Assembly (NCBI RefSeq): GCF_042726155.1
Contig: NZ_JBHXHV010000004.1
Span: forward strand, 62,001 to 126,000
From: Leucobacter sp042726155
GTDB lineage: Bacteria > Actinomycetota > Actinomycetes > Actinomycetales > Microbacteriaceae
DNA: 64,000 bases
Direction: 5' to 3'
Shown: positions 1-7,333 of the stretch, in pieces
How positions within the stretch are numbered: position 1 is the stretch's first letter
Layout of the letters: every line of letters begins with the position of its first letter
Made by a program: the position numbers and the translations under genes
Notes under the pieces: generated by a model
What the model saw: the letters and a program-made list of their open reading frames with translations, nothing else
What the model was told of the DNA's origin: nothing
Database searches by the model: none

Positions 1-63
1 GTCGCAGACGCGCGGCGAGCCATCGTGCTCTACGCCGCCCAGGCGGGCGCCAGGCTGGGCTGA
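1..63 (+). CDS. C-terminal end of an unidentified gene (partial)
   Basis: Frame 1 is open from the first base and ends at TGA 61-63, giving the 20-residue tail VADARRAIVLYAAQAGARLG. Third codon positions are G/C-rich as in real genes nearby. The piece is too short to assign a family. It would be convergent with the threonine ammonia-lyase gene. It could be chance; I see only that an open frame ends here just before repetitive non-coding sequence begins. Confidence 0.3.
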   Translation, partial: VADARRAIVLYAAQAGARLG

Positions 64-300
64 CTCGCCGACTCGCCGAGCCCTGGGCGCGCTCGCCTCG
101 CCCTCGGCTGGCTCGTCTCGCCCCGGGCTGGCTCGCCGAGCCCCGGGCTGGCTCGCCGAGCCCCTTGCAACTCGCCGAGCCCCTCGCGTAAACGCGCAAT
201 AACGCAAGGGGTTCGGCGACGAGCAAGGGCTTCGGCGGAAATAGCGCGAAGCAGCGCGGCGGCGACGCAGCGCGCCGCCGCGCGCCGCCGCCCAGCAGCG
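64..300. repeat. Convergent intergenic region with short GC-rich tandem repeats and hairpins
   Basis: No gene is visible. A 20-base unit, ccccgggctggctcgccgag, occurs twice exactly in tandem at 121-160, with a degenerate copy just before it (about 102-120) and further ctcgccgagccc words on both sides (from about 67 to 183). An inverted repeat CCCCTTGC (161-168) / GCAAGGGG (204-211) follows, enclosing a small GCGT-aa-ACGC hairpin. Bases 250-300 are GGC/GCC-rich and self-complementary. The position between converging transcripts suggests termination, but no T-run follows the stems. Confidence 0.5.
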
Positions 301-1545
301 CTAGTACCGCTCGCCCACTCGCACCACGTAGCCGGCATCGCGCAGCGCCTGGACGACGATTTCGCCGTGGTCGTGGCCGCGCGTTTCGATGTGCAGCTCA
401 AGCTCGACCTCACTGATGGGCAGCTCGGTCGCGTGGCGCGTGTGAATCACCTCGACAACGTTCGCGTTGTGTTCCGCGACGATCGACGCCGTGCGCACGA
501 GCTGTCCCGGAACGTCGGCCAACAGAATGCGCAGCTTCAGGTAGCGCGCCGATGCCGCGAGGCCGTGTCCGATCACTCGCTGCAGCAGCAGCGGGTCGAT
601 GTTTCCGCCAGACAGAATCACGGCAGTAGGCCCACTGGCCCGTGCCTTGCCCGCGAGCATCGCGGCGACACCGGCAGCTCCGGCCGGCTCAACCACGAGC
701 TTCGCCCGCTCAAGCAGCACCACGATTGCCCGCGCGATGTCGTCGTCGCTGACCGTGACCACCTCGTCGACGAAGTCGCGCACCAGTTCGAACGTGCGCT
801 CCCCCGGCCGCGCGACCGCGATACCGTCGGCGATCGTCGGCCGCGTGTCAACAGTTACGGGGTGCCCGGCCGCGAGTGACGGCTGGAACGGCGACGCATT
901 CTCAGACTGCACGCCCACGATCCGCATCGGCTTGCCGTCGCGCTCCGCGCGCAGCTTGGCTGCGACGGCAACGCCCGAAATGAGACCGCCGCCACCGATG
1001 GGCACAACAATGGTCTCAACCTCGGGCGCCTCGTCGAGAATTTCGAGCGCGACCGTCCCTTGGCCGTGGATCACTGCCTCATGGTCAAACGGCGGAATGA
1101 AGATCGCGCCGGTCGCGGCAACGAAGGCCTGCGCTGCCGCATTGGTCTCGTGGAACGTCGCGCCCTCAAGCACGACCTCGGCACCGTAGTTGCGGGTCGC
1201 CTGCAGCTTCGGCAGTGCGACGCCCAGCGGCGTGAAGATCGTCGCCTTGATGCCGAGCTCGCGCGCCGCGAACGCGACACCCTGGGCGTGGTTTCCCGCG
1301 GAGGCCGCGACCACACCGCGCGAGCGCTCCTCATCGGTGAGCTGCGTGAGCCGGTAGTACGCCCCACGCAGCTTATACGCGCCGGTGCGCTGCAGGTTCT
1401 CGCACTTCATGTAGACGGTCGGCACGTCAAGAATCTCGGCGAGGTAGCGTGATGTCTCAAGCGGGGTGCGCTGCGTCACGCGGTGCACCACTTCAAGCGC
1501 CCGCTCGAAATCTTCCAGCACCGGTGCGGGGGTCTGCTCGCTCAT
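301..1545 (-). CDS. ilvA: Threonine ammonia-lyase (threonine dehydratase), single-ACT form
   Basis: A PLP enzyme that converts L-threonine to 2-oxobutanoate and ammonia, the first step towards isoleucine, in the cytoplasm. The 414-residue protein has the PLP lysine in GAYKLRGA (K58), the SAGNHAQG motif (82-89) and the phosphate-binding GGGGL (184-188). From about residue 325 there is one ACT-type regulatory domain, giving the usual length of the single-ACT subfamily. The start MSEQTPAP is chosen because its ATG overlaps the TGA of the upstream permease gene (ATGA), implying translational coupling. A frame-compatible extension upstream lies wholly inside that gene. Serine would be a likely secondary substrate. 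The family call is firm; whether it is the biosynthetic or catabolic isozyme is not settled by the sequence. Confidence 0.93.
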   Translation of the reverse strand: MSEQTPAPVLEDFERALEVVHRVTQRTPLETSRYLAEILDVPTVYMKCENLQRTGAYKLRGAYYRLTQLTDEERSRGVVAASAGNHAQGVAFAARELGIKATIFTPLGVALPKLQATRNYGAEVVLEGATFHETNAAAQAFVAATGAIFIPPFDHEAVIHGQGTVALEILDEAPEVETIVVPIGGGGLISGVAVAAKLRAERDGKPMRIVGVQSENASPFQPSLAAGHPVTVDTRPTIADGIAVARPGERTFELVRDFVDEVVTVSDDDIARAIVVLLERAKLVVEPAGAAGVAAMLAGKARASGPTAVILSGGNIDPLLLQRVIGHGLAASARYLKLRILLADVPGQLVRTASIVAEHNANVVEVIHTRHATELPISEVELELHIETRGHDHGEIVVQALRDAGYVVRVGERY

Positions 1546-2795
1546 GCGTGTCCTTCCTTGCGCCGCAGCTTGGCGACGACGCGCGCCCGGTGACGGGCGC
1601 GATGCTGCAGTTGATCTTGTCGGTGATACTCGGCGACCGGGTCGATGCCGTCTTGCCATTGCCGTTTCACAAGGGTGTTGACGATCGAATTTGCGGCGGC
1701 GGCGAGCGGCACTGCGAACAGTGCGCCGGGAATGCCGGCGACAAGTGCACCCGTCGACACTGCGAGCACCACGCCCAGCGGGTGCACACGCACCGCGCTG
1801 CCCATCACGAGCGGCTGCAGCACGTGGCCCTCAATTTGGTTCACGAGAATGACGACGCCGAGCATGATGAGGGCGTTGACGGGCCCGTTGTACACGAGCG
1901 CCACGAATGCGGCCAGGAGGCCCGTCGTAATCGCACCGAGGAACGGAATAAACGACCCGAGAAAGACGAGGATCGCGATCGGGATCGCTAGTGGCACACC
2001 CAGTACCGCGGCACCGACGCCGATGCCGACCGCGTCAACGAACGCGACGAAGATCTGCACGCGCACGTACTGACCAACCGAGACCCATCCGTTTCGCCCC
2101 GCGGCGTCGACCGGCGCGTGAGCGCGAGCCGGCAGAAAGCCGAGCACCCAGTTCCAGATACGACGGCCGTCAATGAGCATGAAGATGAGCGAGAAAATGG
2201 TGAGCAGCAGCCCCGTCACGAACTGCCCGGCCGAGGTCGCGATGCCGAGCGCGCCATTCCAGAGTTCCGACTGATGACCCTCGACGGTCTTCAGCAGCTG
2301 GTCCGTGAAACCGCCAATCTCTTTCGCAGAAATGCCGAACGTAGCTTCCGCCCACCTCAGCATGTCCCACCACACGTCTTCTGACCGGCTGGCGACATCG
2401 CCGAGCCCATCCCGAAGTTGCGTGATAATCAGTGTGAGCAGTACCCAGACGAACGCCCCGAACAGGCCGAGCGCAAACATCACACCGAGCCAGCGAGGCA
2501 GTTTCTGCCGCTCGAACAGGTGCACGACGGGCGAAAGCAACGCCGTCAAGAGGATCGCGACGAGCAGCGGGATCACGATGATCCGCACCTGCACGATCAG
2601 CCACAGGAAACCCGCGAGTGCGATCCCGATCAGCAGCAGACGCCACGACCAGGCCGCGGCCACCCGCACGCCGAGTGGCACCTCTCGCGTCGCATCGCGC
2701 GCATCGAGATCATCGGCACCGGCGGTCGCGACACCAACGATCTCAGCACGGGAGATTTCGGTGCCGGTGTCACCGGGGTTCTGGGGGTCTTCCAC
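1542..2795 (-). CDS. AI-2E family transporter (PerM/YdiK-like membrane protein)
   Basis: A 417-residue polytopic membrane protein. A polar N-terminus (about 45 residues) is followed by paired hydrophobic segments, a long central soluble stretch, then a helix cluster containing the family-typical GSFIPFLGA-like loop and a C-terminal hydrophobic region ending in a basic, His/Arg-rich tail. The fold and length match the AI-2E/UPF0118 transporter family. Substrates are mostly unproven; some members export autoinducer-2 and others are Na+/H+ antiporters. It is the first gene of a two-gene minus-strand unit with threonine ammonia-lyase (4-base overlap). The linkage does not reveal function. Confidence 0.85.
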   Translation of the reverse strand: MEDPQNPGDTGTEISRAEIVGVATAGADDLDARDATREVPLGVRVAAAWSWRLLLIGIALAGFLWLIVQVRIIVIPLLVAILLTALLSPVVHLFERQKLPRWLGVMFALGLFGAFVWVLLTLIITQLRDGLGDVASRSEDVWWDMLRWAEATFGISAKEIGGFTDQLLKTVEGHQSELWNGALGIATSAGQFVTGLLLTIFSLIFMLIDGRRIWNWVLGFLPARAHAPVDAAGRNGWVSVGQYVRVQIFVAFVDAVGIGVGAAVLGVPLAIPIAILVFLGSFIPFLGAITTGLLAAFVALVYNGPVNALIMLGVVILVNQIEGHVLQPLVMGSAVRVHPLGVVLAVSTGALVAGIPGALFAVPLAAAANSIVNTLVKRQWQDGIDPVAEYHRQDQLQHRARHRARVVAKLRRKEGHA

Positions 2796-2830
2796 AGAGC
2801 AATCCTAGCGATCGAGTGATTCGAAACCCG

Positions 2831-4246
2831 TCATACGCTGCGTTCCAGCAGCTTGCCGAGCCAGCGCCTCACAAGCGCGTCCTTGCCGAGAGTGAACGGC
2901 GGCATGATTGTGGGCGCGAGGGTGTCAGGTGCGAGCGGCTTCGACAGCACGGCCTTCTCGTGGCTGAAGACTCGGAACGAGCGTTCACCGTGGTAGGCCC
3001 CCATGCCGCTCTCCCCGACCCCGCCAAACGGGAGGTCGGGAACGACCAGATGCAGCGCAGGCACGTCGAAGCCGAGCGCCCCTGAGCTGGTCTCCGCTTC
3101 CCAGCGCCGCCGCACCGCAGCATCGCCGCTGAAGACGTAGGCGGCGAGCGGCTTGTCACGCCCCGACACGAGGGCGAGGGCGTCGTCGACGCCAGAAACC
3201 TCGATGAGCGGCAGGATCGGCCCAAAGATCTCGTCGCGCATGACCGCTGCCGCCCGATCGACATTGCCGAGCAGCGTCGGAGCAATGAACCGGTCTGCCG
3301 GGTCGTATTCGCCGCCCATCAGTATTTCGCCGTCGCCGAGATACGACGTCAGGCGCTCGAATTGCGCGGCGTTCACGATGCGGCCATAGTCGGGGTTCTT
3401 CGCGGGCGCGCTGCCGTAGAGTTCGTGAATAGCTTCGGCGAGCAGCGGGGCCAGCTCGCGGAGCACCTCCGGCCGACCGAGTACATAGTCCGGTGCGACG
3501 CACGTCTGACCGGCGTTCATGAACTTGCCCCAGGCGATCCGCTTCGCGGCGGCGTCGAGCGGGGTGGAGTCGTCAACGTAGACGGGCGACTTTCCACCGA
3601 GTTCGAGCGTGATCGGAGTCAAGTGCTCCGCCGCAGCGCGGGCGACGATGCGGCCAACCCTGCCGTTGCCGGTGTAGAAGATGTGGTCGAAGCGCTCGGC
3701 GAGCAGCGCCGTCGTCTCGGGCACCGCGCCCTCGATGACGACGATCGCGCGACGGTCGAGCGCGTCTGGCACGAGCTTGGCAATGAGTGACGATGTCGCC
3801 GGGGCGAGTTCGCTCGGCTTGACGACGACCGCGTTGCCCGCCGCGAGCGCCCCGATCACGGGCGAGAGCGCGAGCATCAGCGGGTAGTTCCACGGCGCGA
3901 TCACGAGTACGACCCCGAGCGGTTCGGGCACGACGCGCGCTGTCGCAGGCTGCACGGCGAGCGGCACGCGCACGCGCCGGGGCCGCATCCACTTCGCCAG
4001 ATGCGCGAGGGCGTGATCGATCTCCGAAATCAAAAAGCCGATTTCGGTCAGCTGAGCCTCCGTGCCCGACTTGCCCAAATCAGCCTGCAGCGCTGCCTCA
4101 AAATCGGCGCCGCGCTCTATCAGTAGCGCGCGCAATTGCAGCAGCTGAGCACGCCGCCAGCTGGCGGGGCGCGTCACGCCCTGGGAGTGGCTGTGCCTGA
4201 GCCCAGCTACGAGATCGGGGATCCGGTCGAGCGCGGTGGCAGTCAT
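2831..4246 (-). CDS. Aldehyde dehydrogenase, ALDH3-like
   Basis: NAD(P)+-dependent oxidation of an aldehyde to a carboxylate. The 471-residue protein carries the ALDH oxyanion-hole PWN (N120), coenzyme-binding lysine in VVKPSE (K143), catalytic glutamate in ELGGKSP (E215) and nucleophilic cysteine in GQTC (C249). Its short length and the FxYTGN...VGRIV pattern before ELGGKSP place it with class 3/coniferyl-aldehyde-type dehydrogenases, which often act on long-chain or aromatic aldehydes. It lies alone between the permease and the small protein of the phosphate transporter unit, all on the minus strand with gaps of 35 and 49 bases. Substrate cannot be read from the sequence. Confidence 0.9.
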   Translation of the reverse strand: MTATALDRIPDLVAGLRHSHSQGVTRPASWRRAQLLQLRALLIERGADFEAALQADLGKSGTEAQLTEIGFLISEIDHALAHLAKWMRPRRVRVPLAVQPATARVVPEPLGVVLVIAPWNYPLMLALSPVIGALAAGNAVVVKPSELAPATSSLIAKLVPDALDRRAIVVIEGAVPETTALLAERFDHIFYTGNGRVGRIVARAAAEHLTPITLELGGKSPVYVDDSTPLDAAAKRIAWGKFMNAGQTCVAPDYVLGRPEVLRELAPLLAEAIHELYGSAPAKNPDYGRIVNAAQFERLTSYLGDGEILMGGEYDPADRFIAPTLLGNVDRAAAVMRDEIFGPILPLIEVSGVDDALALVSGRDKPLAAYVFSGDAAVRRRWEAETSSGALGFDVPALHLVVPDLPFGGVGESGMGAYHGERSFRVFSHEKAVLSKPLAPDTLAPTIMPPFTLGKDALVRRWLGKLLERSV

Positions 4247-4295
4247 GCCGTCACACTACTCCGGCTGGCTTCGAACGGACCGACTTTGAGAAGGC

Positions 4296-4592
4296 TTACC
4301 AGAAGTGGAGCACGGGAATAATCAGGAAGATTCCGACGAGCACCGCAAGTACCGAGAGGCCGAAGCAGATGTACGCCGAGACGGTCGCCCACCGCGGTCG
4401 GCCGACATTGTCGACATCGTCGTCTTCGTCATCGCGGGACGGGCCGAGCGGTTCGAGCGAGCCGTCGGCCCGGCGCACGCGCGGCGACGGTGTCGCGAGA
4501 AAGCGCAGTCCGAGCGAATACAGCGCGACCACGAAGATCGCGGAGAAGAGCGCCGAGCCAAAGACGATGAGAAAGGCCATCCAGTCGATCAT
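4296..4592 (-). CDS. Small two-helix membrane protein partner of the PiT transporter
   Basis: A 98-residue protein with one hydrophobic helix at each end (about residues 5-30 and 68-95). Between them is a charged cytoplasmic-type loop containing a run of acidic residues (RDDEDDDVD). The ATG overlaps the TGA of the phosphate transporter gene (ATGA), so the two are almost certainly co-translated. Small proteins of this layout next to PiT genes recur in actinobacteria as far as I know, but no function is established. A role in assembly or regulation of the transporter is an inference from coupling only. Confidence 0.75.
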   Translation of the reverse strand: MIDWMAFLIVFGSALFSAIFVVALYSLGLRFLATPSPRVRRADGSLEPLGPSRDDEDDDVDNVGRPRWATVSAYICFGLSVLAVLVGIFLIIPVLHFW

Positions 4593-5944
4593 CGGTCGCC
4601 CTCCCGCTGTTCGGCGCTCGTCGCGCTCGGTCTCTGAACCTCGCCCTGTGCGGCGGCCTCAGCCAGCTGCGCGTCGTCGCGCGCCGCCTTCACTGCATCG
4701 CGGGCCGCGTCGTCGTCGCGAACCGCGGCCTGAGCGACCGAAGTGAGCGGCGAGATGGAGCCGGTCTTCGTCTTGATCTGCTTGACCTTGCCCTTGCGAA
4801 TGCGCACCGCGTAACCCGATTCGGCCACGTCGGGCACCGGGATCGCGTTCGCGTGGTCTACCTTATTGCGGCTCGAGCGCCAGAAGATGAAGACAATGAA
4901 CGCCAGGCCGAGCACGGCGTCGATGATGACGCCCACCATGCCGGTGTGCGCGATTGCGGCGGCGATCGCGCCGACCACACCCGACGCCGGCAGCGTAAAG
5001 AGCCAGCCAGAGGCAATGCGGCCGACGGTGCGCCAGCGCACGCTCGAACCGCGGCGGCCGAGGCCCGAACCGATGACCGAGCCAGAGGCAACCTGCGTCG
5101 TCGAAAGCGCGAAGCCGAGGTGGCTCGACGCGAGAATGGTGGCCGCGGTGCTGGTCTCTGCAGCGAAGCCCTGGGCGGGCTTCACCTGCGTCAGACCCGA
5201 ACCGAGCGTGCGAATAATGCGCCAGCCCCCCGAGTAGGTGCCAATCGCGATCGCGAGTGCACAGGCAACGACCACCCAAATGTGGGGGCCCGTGCCGGGT
5301 TCCTGCATGTTGGCCGCGACAAGCGTCAGGGTAATAACACCCATCGTCTTCTGCGCATCATTCGTGCCGTGCGCGAGCGCGATGAGCGACGACGATGCGA
5401 TCTGCGCGTACCGGAATCGACCGCGACCGTCTTTTTTACCGTCGTGGCGGCGGGTGATGGCGTAGGCCACCTTCGTCGCGGTGAAGGCCACGATACCCGC
5501 GGTGAGTGGCGCGGCGACCATTGGAATCAGGATCTTCGACAGGAACACCCCGCCGTTAATAGCTGCGACACCGGCGCCCACGATTGCTGCGCCGATCAGG
5601 CCACCGAAGAGTGCGTGTGACGAACTCGACGGCAGACCGTAGAGCCAGGTCACGAGGTTCCAGACAATCGCGCCGATCAGGCCAGCGAAGATGAGCTCTG
5701 GAGTGATCAGCACCCCGCCGCCGCCCTCATTGATCAAGCCACCCGAGATGGTCTTCGCGACCTCCGTCGAGAGGAATGCACCCACGAGGTTCAGAATCGC
5801 GGCGAGCATCACCGCGGTCTTCGGCTTCAGCGCCCCCGTCGCGATGGGCGTTGCCATCGCGTTCGCGGTGTCGTGAAAACCGTTCGTGAAGTCAAAGAAG
5901 AGGGCCAGTACGATGACCAGCAGCACGATGATTGTGAGTTCCAC
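4589..5944 (-). CDS. pit: Inorganic phosphate transporter, PiT family
   Basis: A low-affinity, cation-coupled phosphate permease in the plasma membrane. The 451-residue protein begins with the hallmark segment FDFTNGFHDTANAMAT and contains the duplicated second signature around SLIALAHGTNDAQKTMG, with about ten hydrophobic helices. The last 110 residues are soluble and rich in K, D and A. It is the first gene of a two-gene unit with the small membrane protein downstream. About 60-170 bases upstream of the start lie two direct-repeat elements resembling actinobacterial PHO boxes, so control by PhoP under phosphate limitation is plausible. Confidence 0.93.
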   Translation of the reverse strand: MELTIIVLLVIVLALFFDFTNGFHDTANAMATPIATGALKPKTAVMLAAILNLVGAFLSTEVAKTISGGLINEGGGGVLITPELIFAGLIGAIVWNLVTWLYGLPSSSSHALFGGLIGAAIVGAGVAAINGGVFLSKILIPMVAAPLTAGIVAFTATKVAYAITRRHDGKKDGRGRFRYAQIASSSLIALAHGTNDAQKTMGVITLTLVAANMQEPGTGPHIWVVVACALAIAIGTYSGGWRIIRTLGSGLTQVKPAQGFAAETSTAATILASSHLGFALSTTQVASGSVIGSGLGRRGSSVRWRTVGRIASGWLFTLPASGVVGAIAAAIAHTGMVGVIIDAVLGLAFIVFIFWRSSRNKVDHANAIPVPDVAESGYAVRIRKGKVKQIKTKTGSISPLTSVAQAAVRDDDAARDAVKAARDDAQLAEAAAQGEVQRPSATSAEQREGDR

Positions 5945-6002
5945 CGGCGTCTTTCCGTTGGGGGGCTGGGAGTCCTATCGGACACCGGCGAAGTCACCTC
6001 GC

Positions 6003-6024
6003 GTTCACGTTTCCGTAAACCCTG
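6003..6024 (-). promoter_or_regulatory. Candidate PHO box (PhoP site) proximal to pit
   Basis: Two adjacent 11-base units, GTTCACGTTTC (6003-6013) and CGTAAACCCTG (6014-6024), match the direct-repeat architecture of actinobacterial PhoP sites (GTTCACC-type units at 11-base spacing). The first is a good match and the second weaker. The site lies 59 bases upstream of the pit start. Confidence 0.4.
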
Positions 6025-6093
6025 ACAGCTGCCGCGCAAGCGCCGTAATCATGGTTCCACCTCACCCGCAACAGGTCAAGCTGGCCGTGCCTC

Positions 6094-6115
6094 GTTCACG
6101 TTCCGTTTACCTGCG
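6094..6115 (-). promoter_or_regulatory. Candidate PHO box (PhoP site) distal to pit
   Basis: Units GTTCACGTTCC (6094-6104) and GTTTACCTGCG (6105-6115) are two consecutive 11-base repeats, both close to the GTTCACC consensus. The first shares nine leading bases with the proximal site at 6003. It lies between pit and the stop of pfkA, 150 bases before the pit start, so pit is the only sensible target. Confidence 0.45.
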
Positions 6116-6141
6116 CATCAGATTCGACCGCGCGCAGCACG

Positions 6142-7179
6142 CTACCCGAAGTTGAGTCGAGCTTCTTCGTAGCGCGCCTCTGACACGGTTTTCAAGCTCC
6201 CGATTGCCTCGGCGAGCGGCACCATCTCAATGCGGTCGCCGTGCAGCCCGGCCATCGTGCCCCACTGCCCCGCTTCTGCGGCGTCGGCCGCGGCGATACC
6301 GGTGCGTGTCGCGAGCACGCGGTCGAACGCGGTGGGCGATCCGCCGCGCTGCACGTGCCCGAGTACCGTCGCCCGCGTCTCGATGCCCGTGCGCTGCTCG
6401 ATGAGCGGCGCGAGCACCTCCGCGATACCACCGAGCCGTGGGCGACCGAAGCCGTCAAGCCCCTCGCGGGTCGTCTGCGCGGCATCGCCCGCGAGCTTGA
6501 AGCCCTCCGCGACGACCACGAGCGACGAGCGACCGCGGTCGCGCACGCTCAGCACCCACTCGCTGATCTGCTCGATTGACTCGGGAAACTCAGGCACGAG
6601 AGTGACCTGCGCGCCGCCGGCCATGCCAGCGTGCAGCGCGATCCACCCCACGTCACGGCCCATCACCTCGAGCACCATACAGCGGCGGTGCGAATCCCCC
6701 GTCGTGCGCAACCTATCGATGGCCTCAGAGGCGATCGAGACGGCCGTGTCGAAGCCGAAAGTGTAGTCGGTGCCGCCGAGGTCGTTGTCGATGGTCTTCG
6801 GCAGCCCGATCGCGGGGATGCCGTGCTCCGTCAAAATCTGCGCAACGGTCTGGGTGCCGTTGCCGCCGATCAGCAGAAAAGCGTCGATGCCGTACTGCTC
6901 GACGCGATCCCGAATCGCCTGAATATCGGCCGCATCACCCGCACCCGAGACGAAGGGCCGCACGCGGCTCGTGCCGAGGATCACGCCGCCAAGCGGCGAA
7001 ATACCGCGCACTGACGCGCGATCGAGCTGCACCCGATCGTCTTCGTGGAAGCCGCGCCAGCCGTCCATGAACCCGACCATGTCGAAGCCGTGCACTTCTA
7101 CACCACGCAGCACCGCGCCACGAATGGCCGCATTCATTCCGGGGCTGTCGCCCCCCGAGCACAGAACACCAATGCGCAT
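6142..7179 (-). CDS. pfkA: 6-phosphofructokinase, atypical active-site motif
   Basis: Phosphorylates fructose 6-phosphate to fructose 1,6-bisphosphate. The 345-residue protein begins MRIGVLCSGGDSPGMNAAIR and includes PKTIDND (127-133) and MGRDVGW (about 177). The donor-site loop reads GGNGT (105-109) where E. coli PfkA has GGDGS and PPi enzymes have GGDD/GGED. It combines the Gly of ATP-dependent enzymes with the Lys of PKTIDND found in PPi-dependent and eukaryote-type ATP enzymes. The start at 7179 has GAGGG on the mRNA side and begins at the conserved MRIGVL; a longer reading adds 16 unconserved residues. The phosphoryl donor is therefore uncertain, with ATP slightly preferred. Confidence 0.9.
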   Translation of the reverse strand: MRIGVLCSGGDSPGMNAAIRGAVLRGVEVHGFDMVGFMDGWRGFHEDDRVQLDRASVRGISPLGGVILGTSRVRPFVSGAGDAADIQAIRDRVEQYGIDAFLLIGGNGTQTVAQILTEHGIPAIGLPKTIDNDLGGTDYTFGFDTAVSIASEAIDRLRTTGDSHRRCMVLEVMGRDVGWIALHAGMAGGAQVTLVPEFPESIEQISEWVLSVRDRGRSSLVVVAEGFKLAGDAAQTTREGLDGFGRPRLGGIAEVLAPLIEQRTGIETRATVLGHVQRGGSPTAFDRVLATRTGIAAADAAEAGQWGTMAGLHGDRIEMVPLAEAIGSLKTVSEARYEEARLNFG

Positions 7180-7283
7180 GCGATCCCTCATTCTTCGTGG
7201 CGGGCGGGTGGAGATACCGCACCCCACAGCAGCCTAGCTTTGGCAGGATCCTCTCGGACACTGTCATTCTCGCCATTATTCAA

Positions 7284-7324
7284 CACAAAACCGGCCAGAC
7301 CCTGATCGGGCGGCCGGTTCTGTG
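7284..7324 (-). terminator. Rho-independent terminator of the helicase gene
   Basis: Read on the minus strand, CACAGAACCGGCC and GGCCGGTTTTGTG pair over 13 positions with one mismatch (arms 7312-7324 and 7284-7296). The loop contains a further CCC/GGG pairing, and the 3' arm is T-rich (GGTTTTGTGTTG). It follows the helicase stop (7334) by about 10 bases. Confidence 0.75.
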
Positions 7325-7333
7325 AGTGTGAGG

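Noticed and set aside
30..413. Minus-strand open frame across the repeat region at the window start
   Set aside because: It reads through the tandem GC-rich repeats and into the end of ilvA in another frame. The protein is low-complexity.
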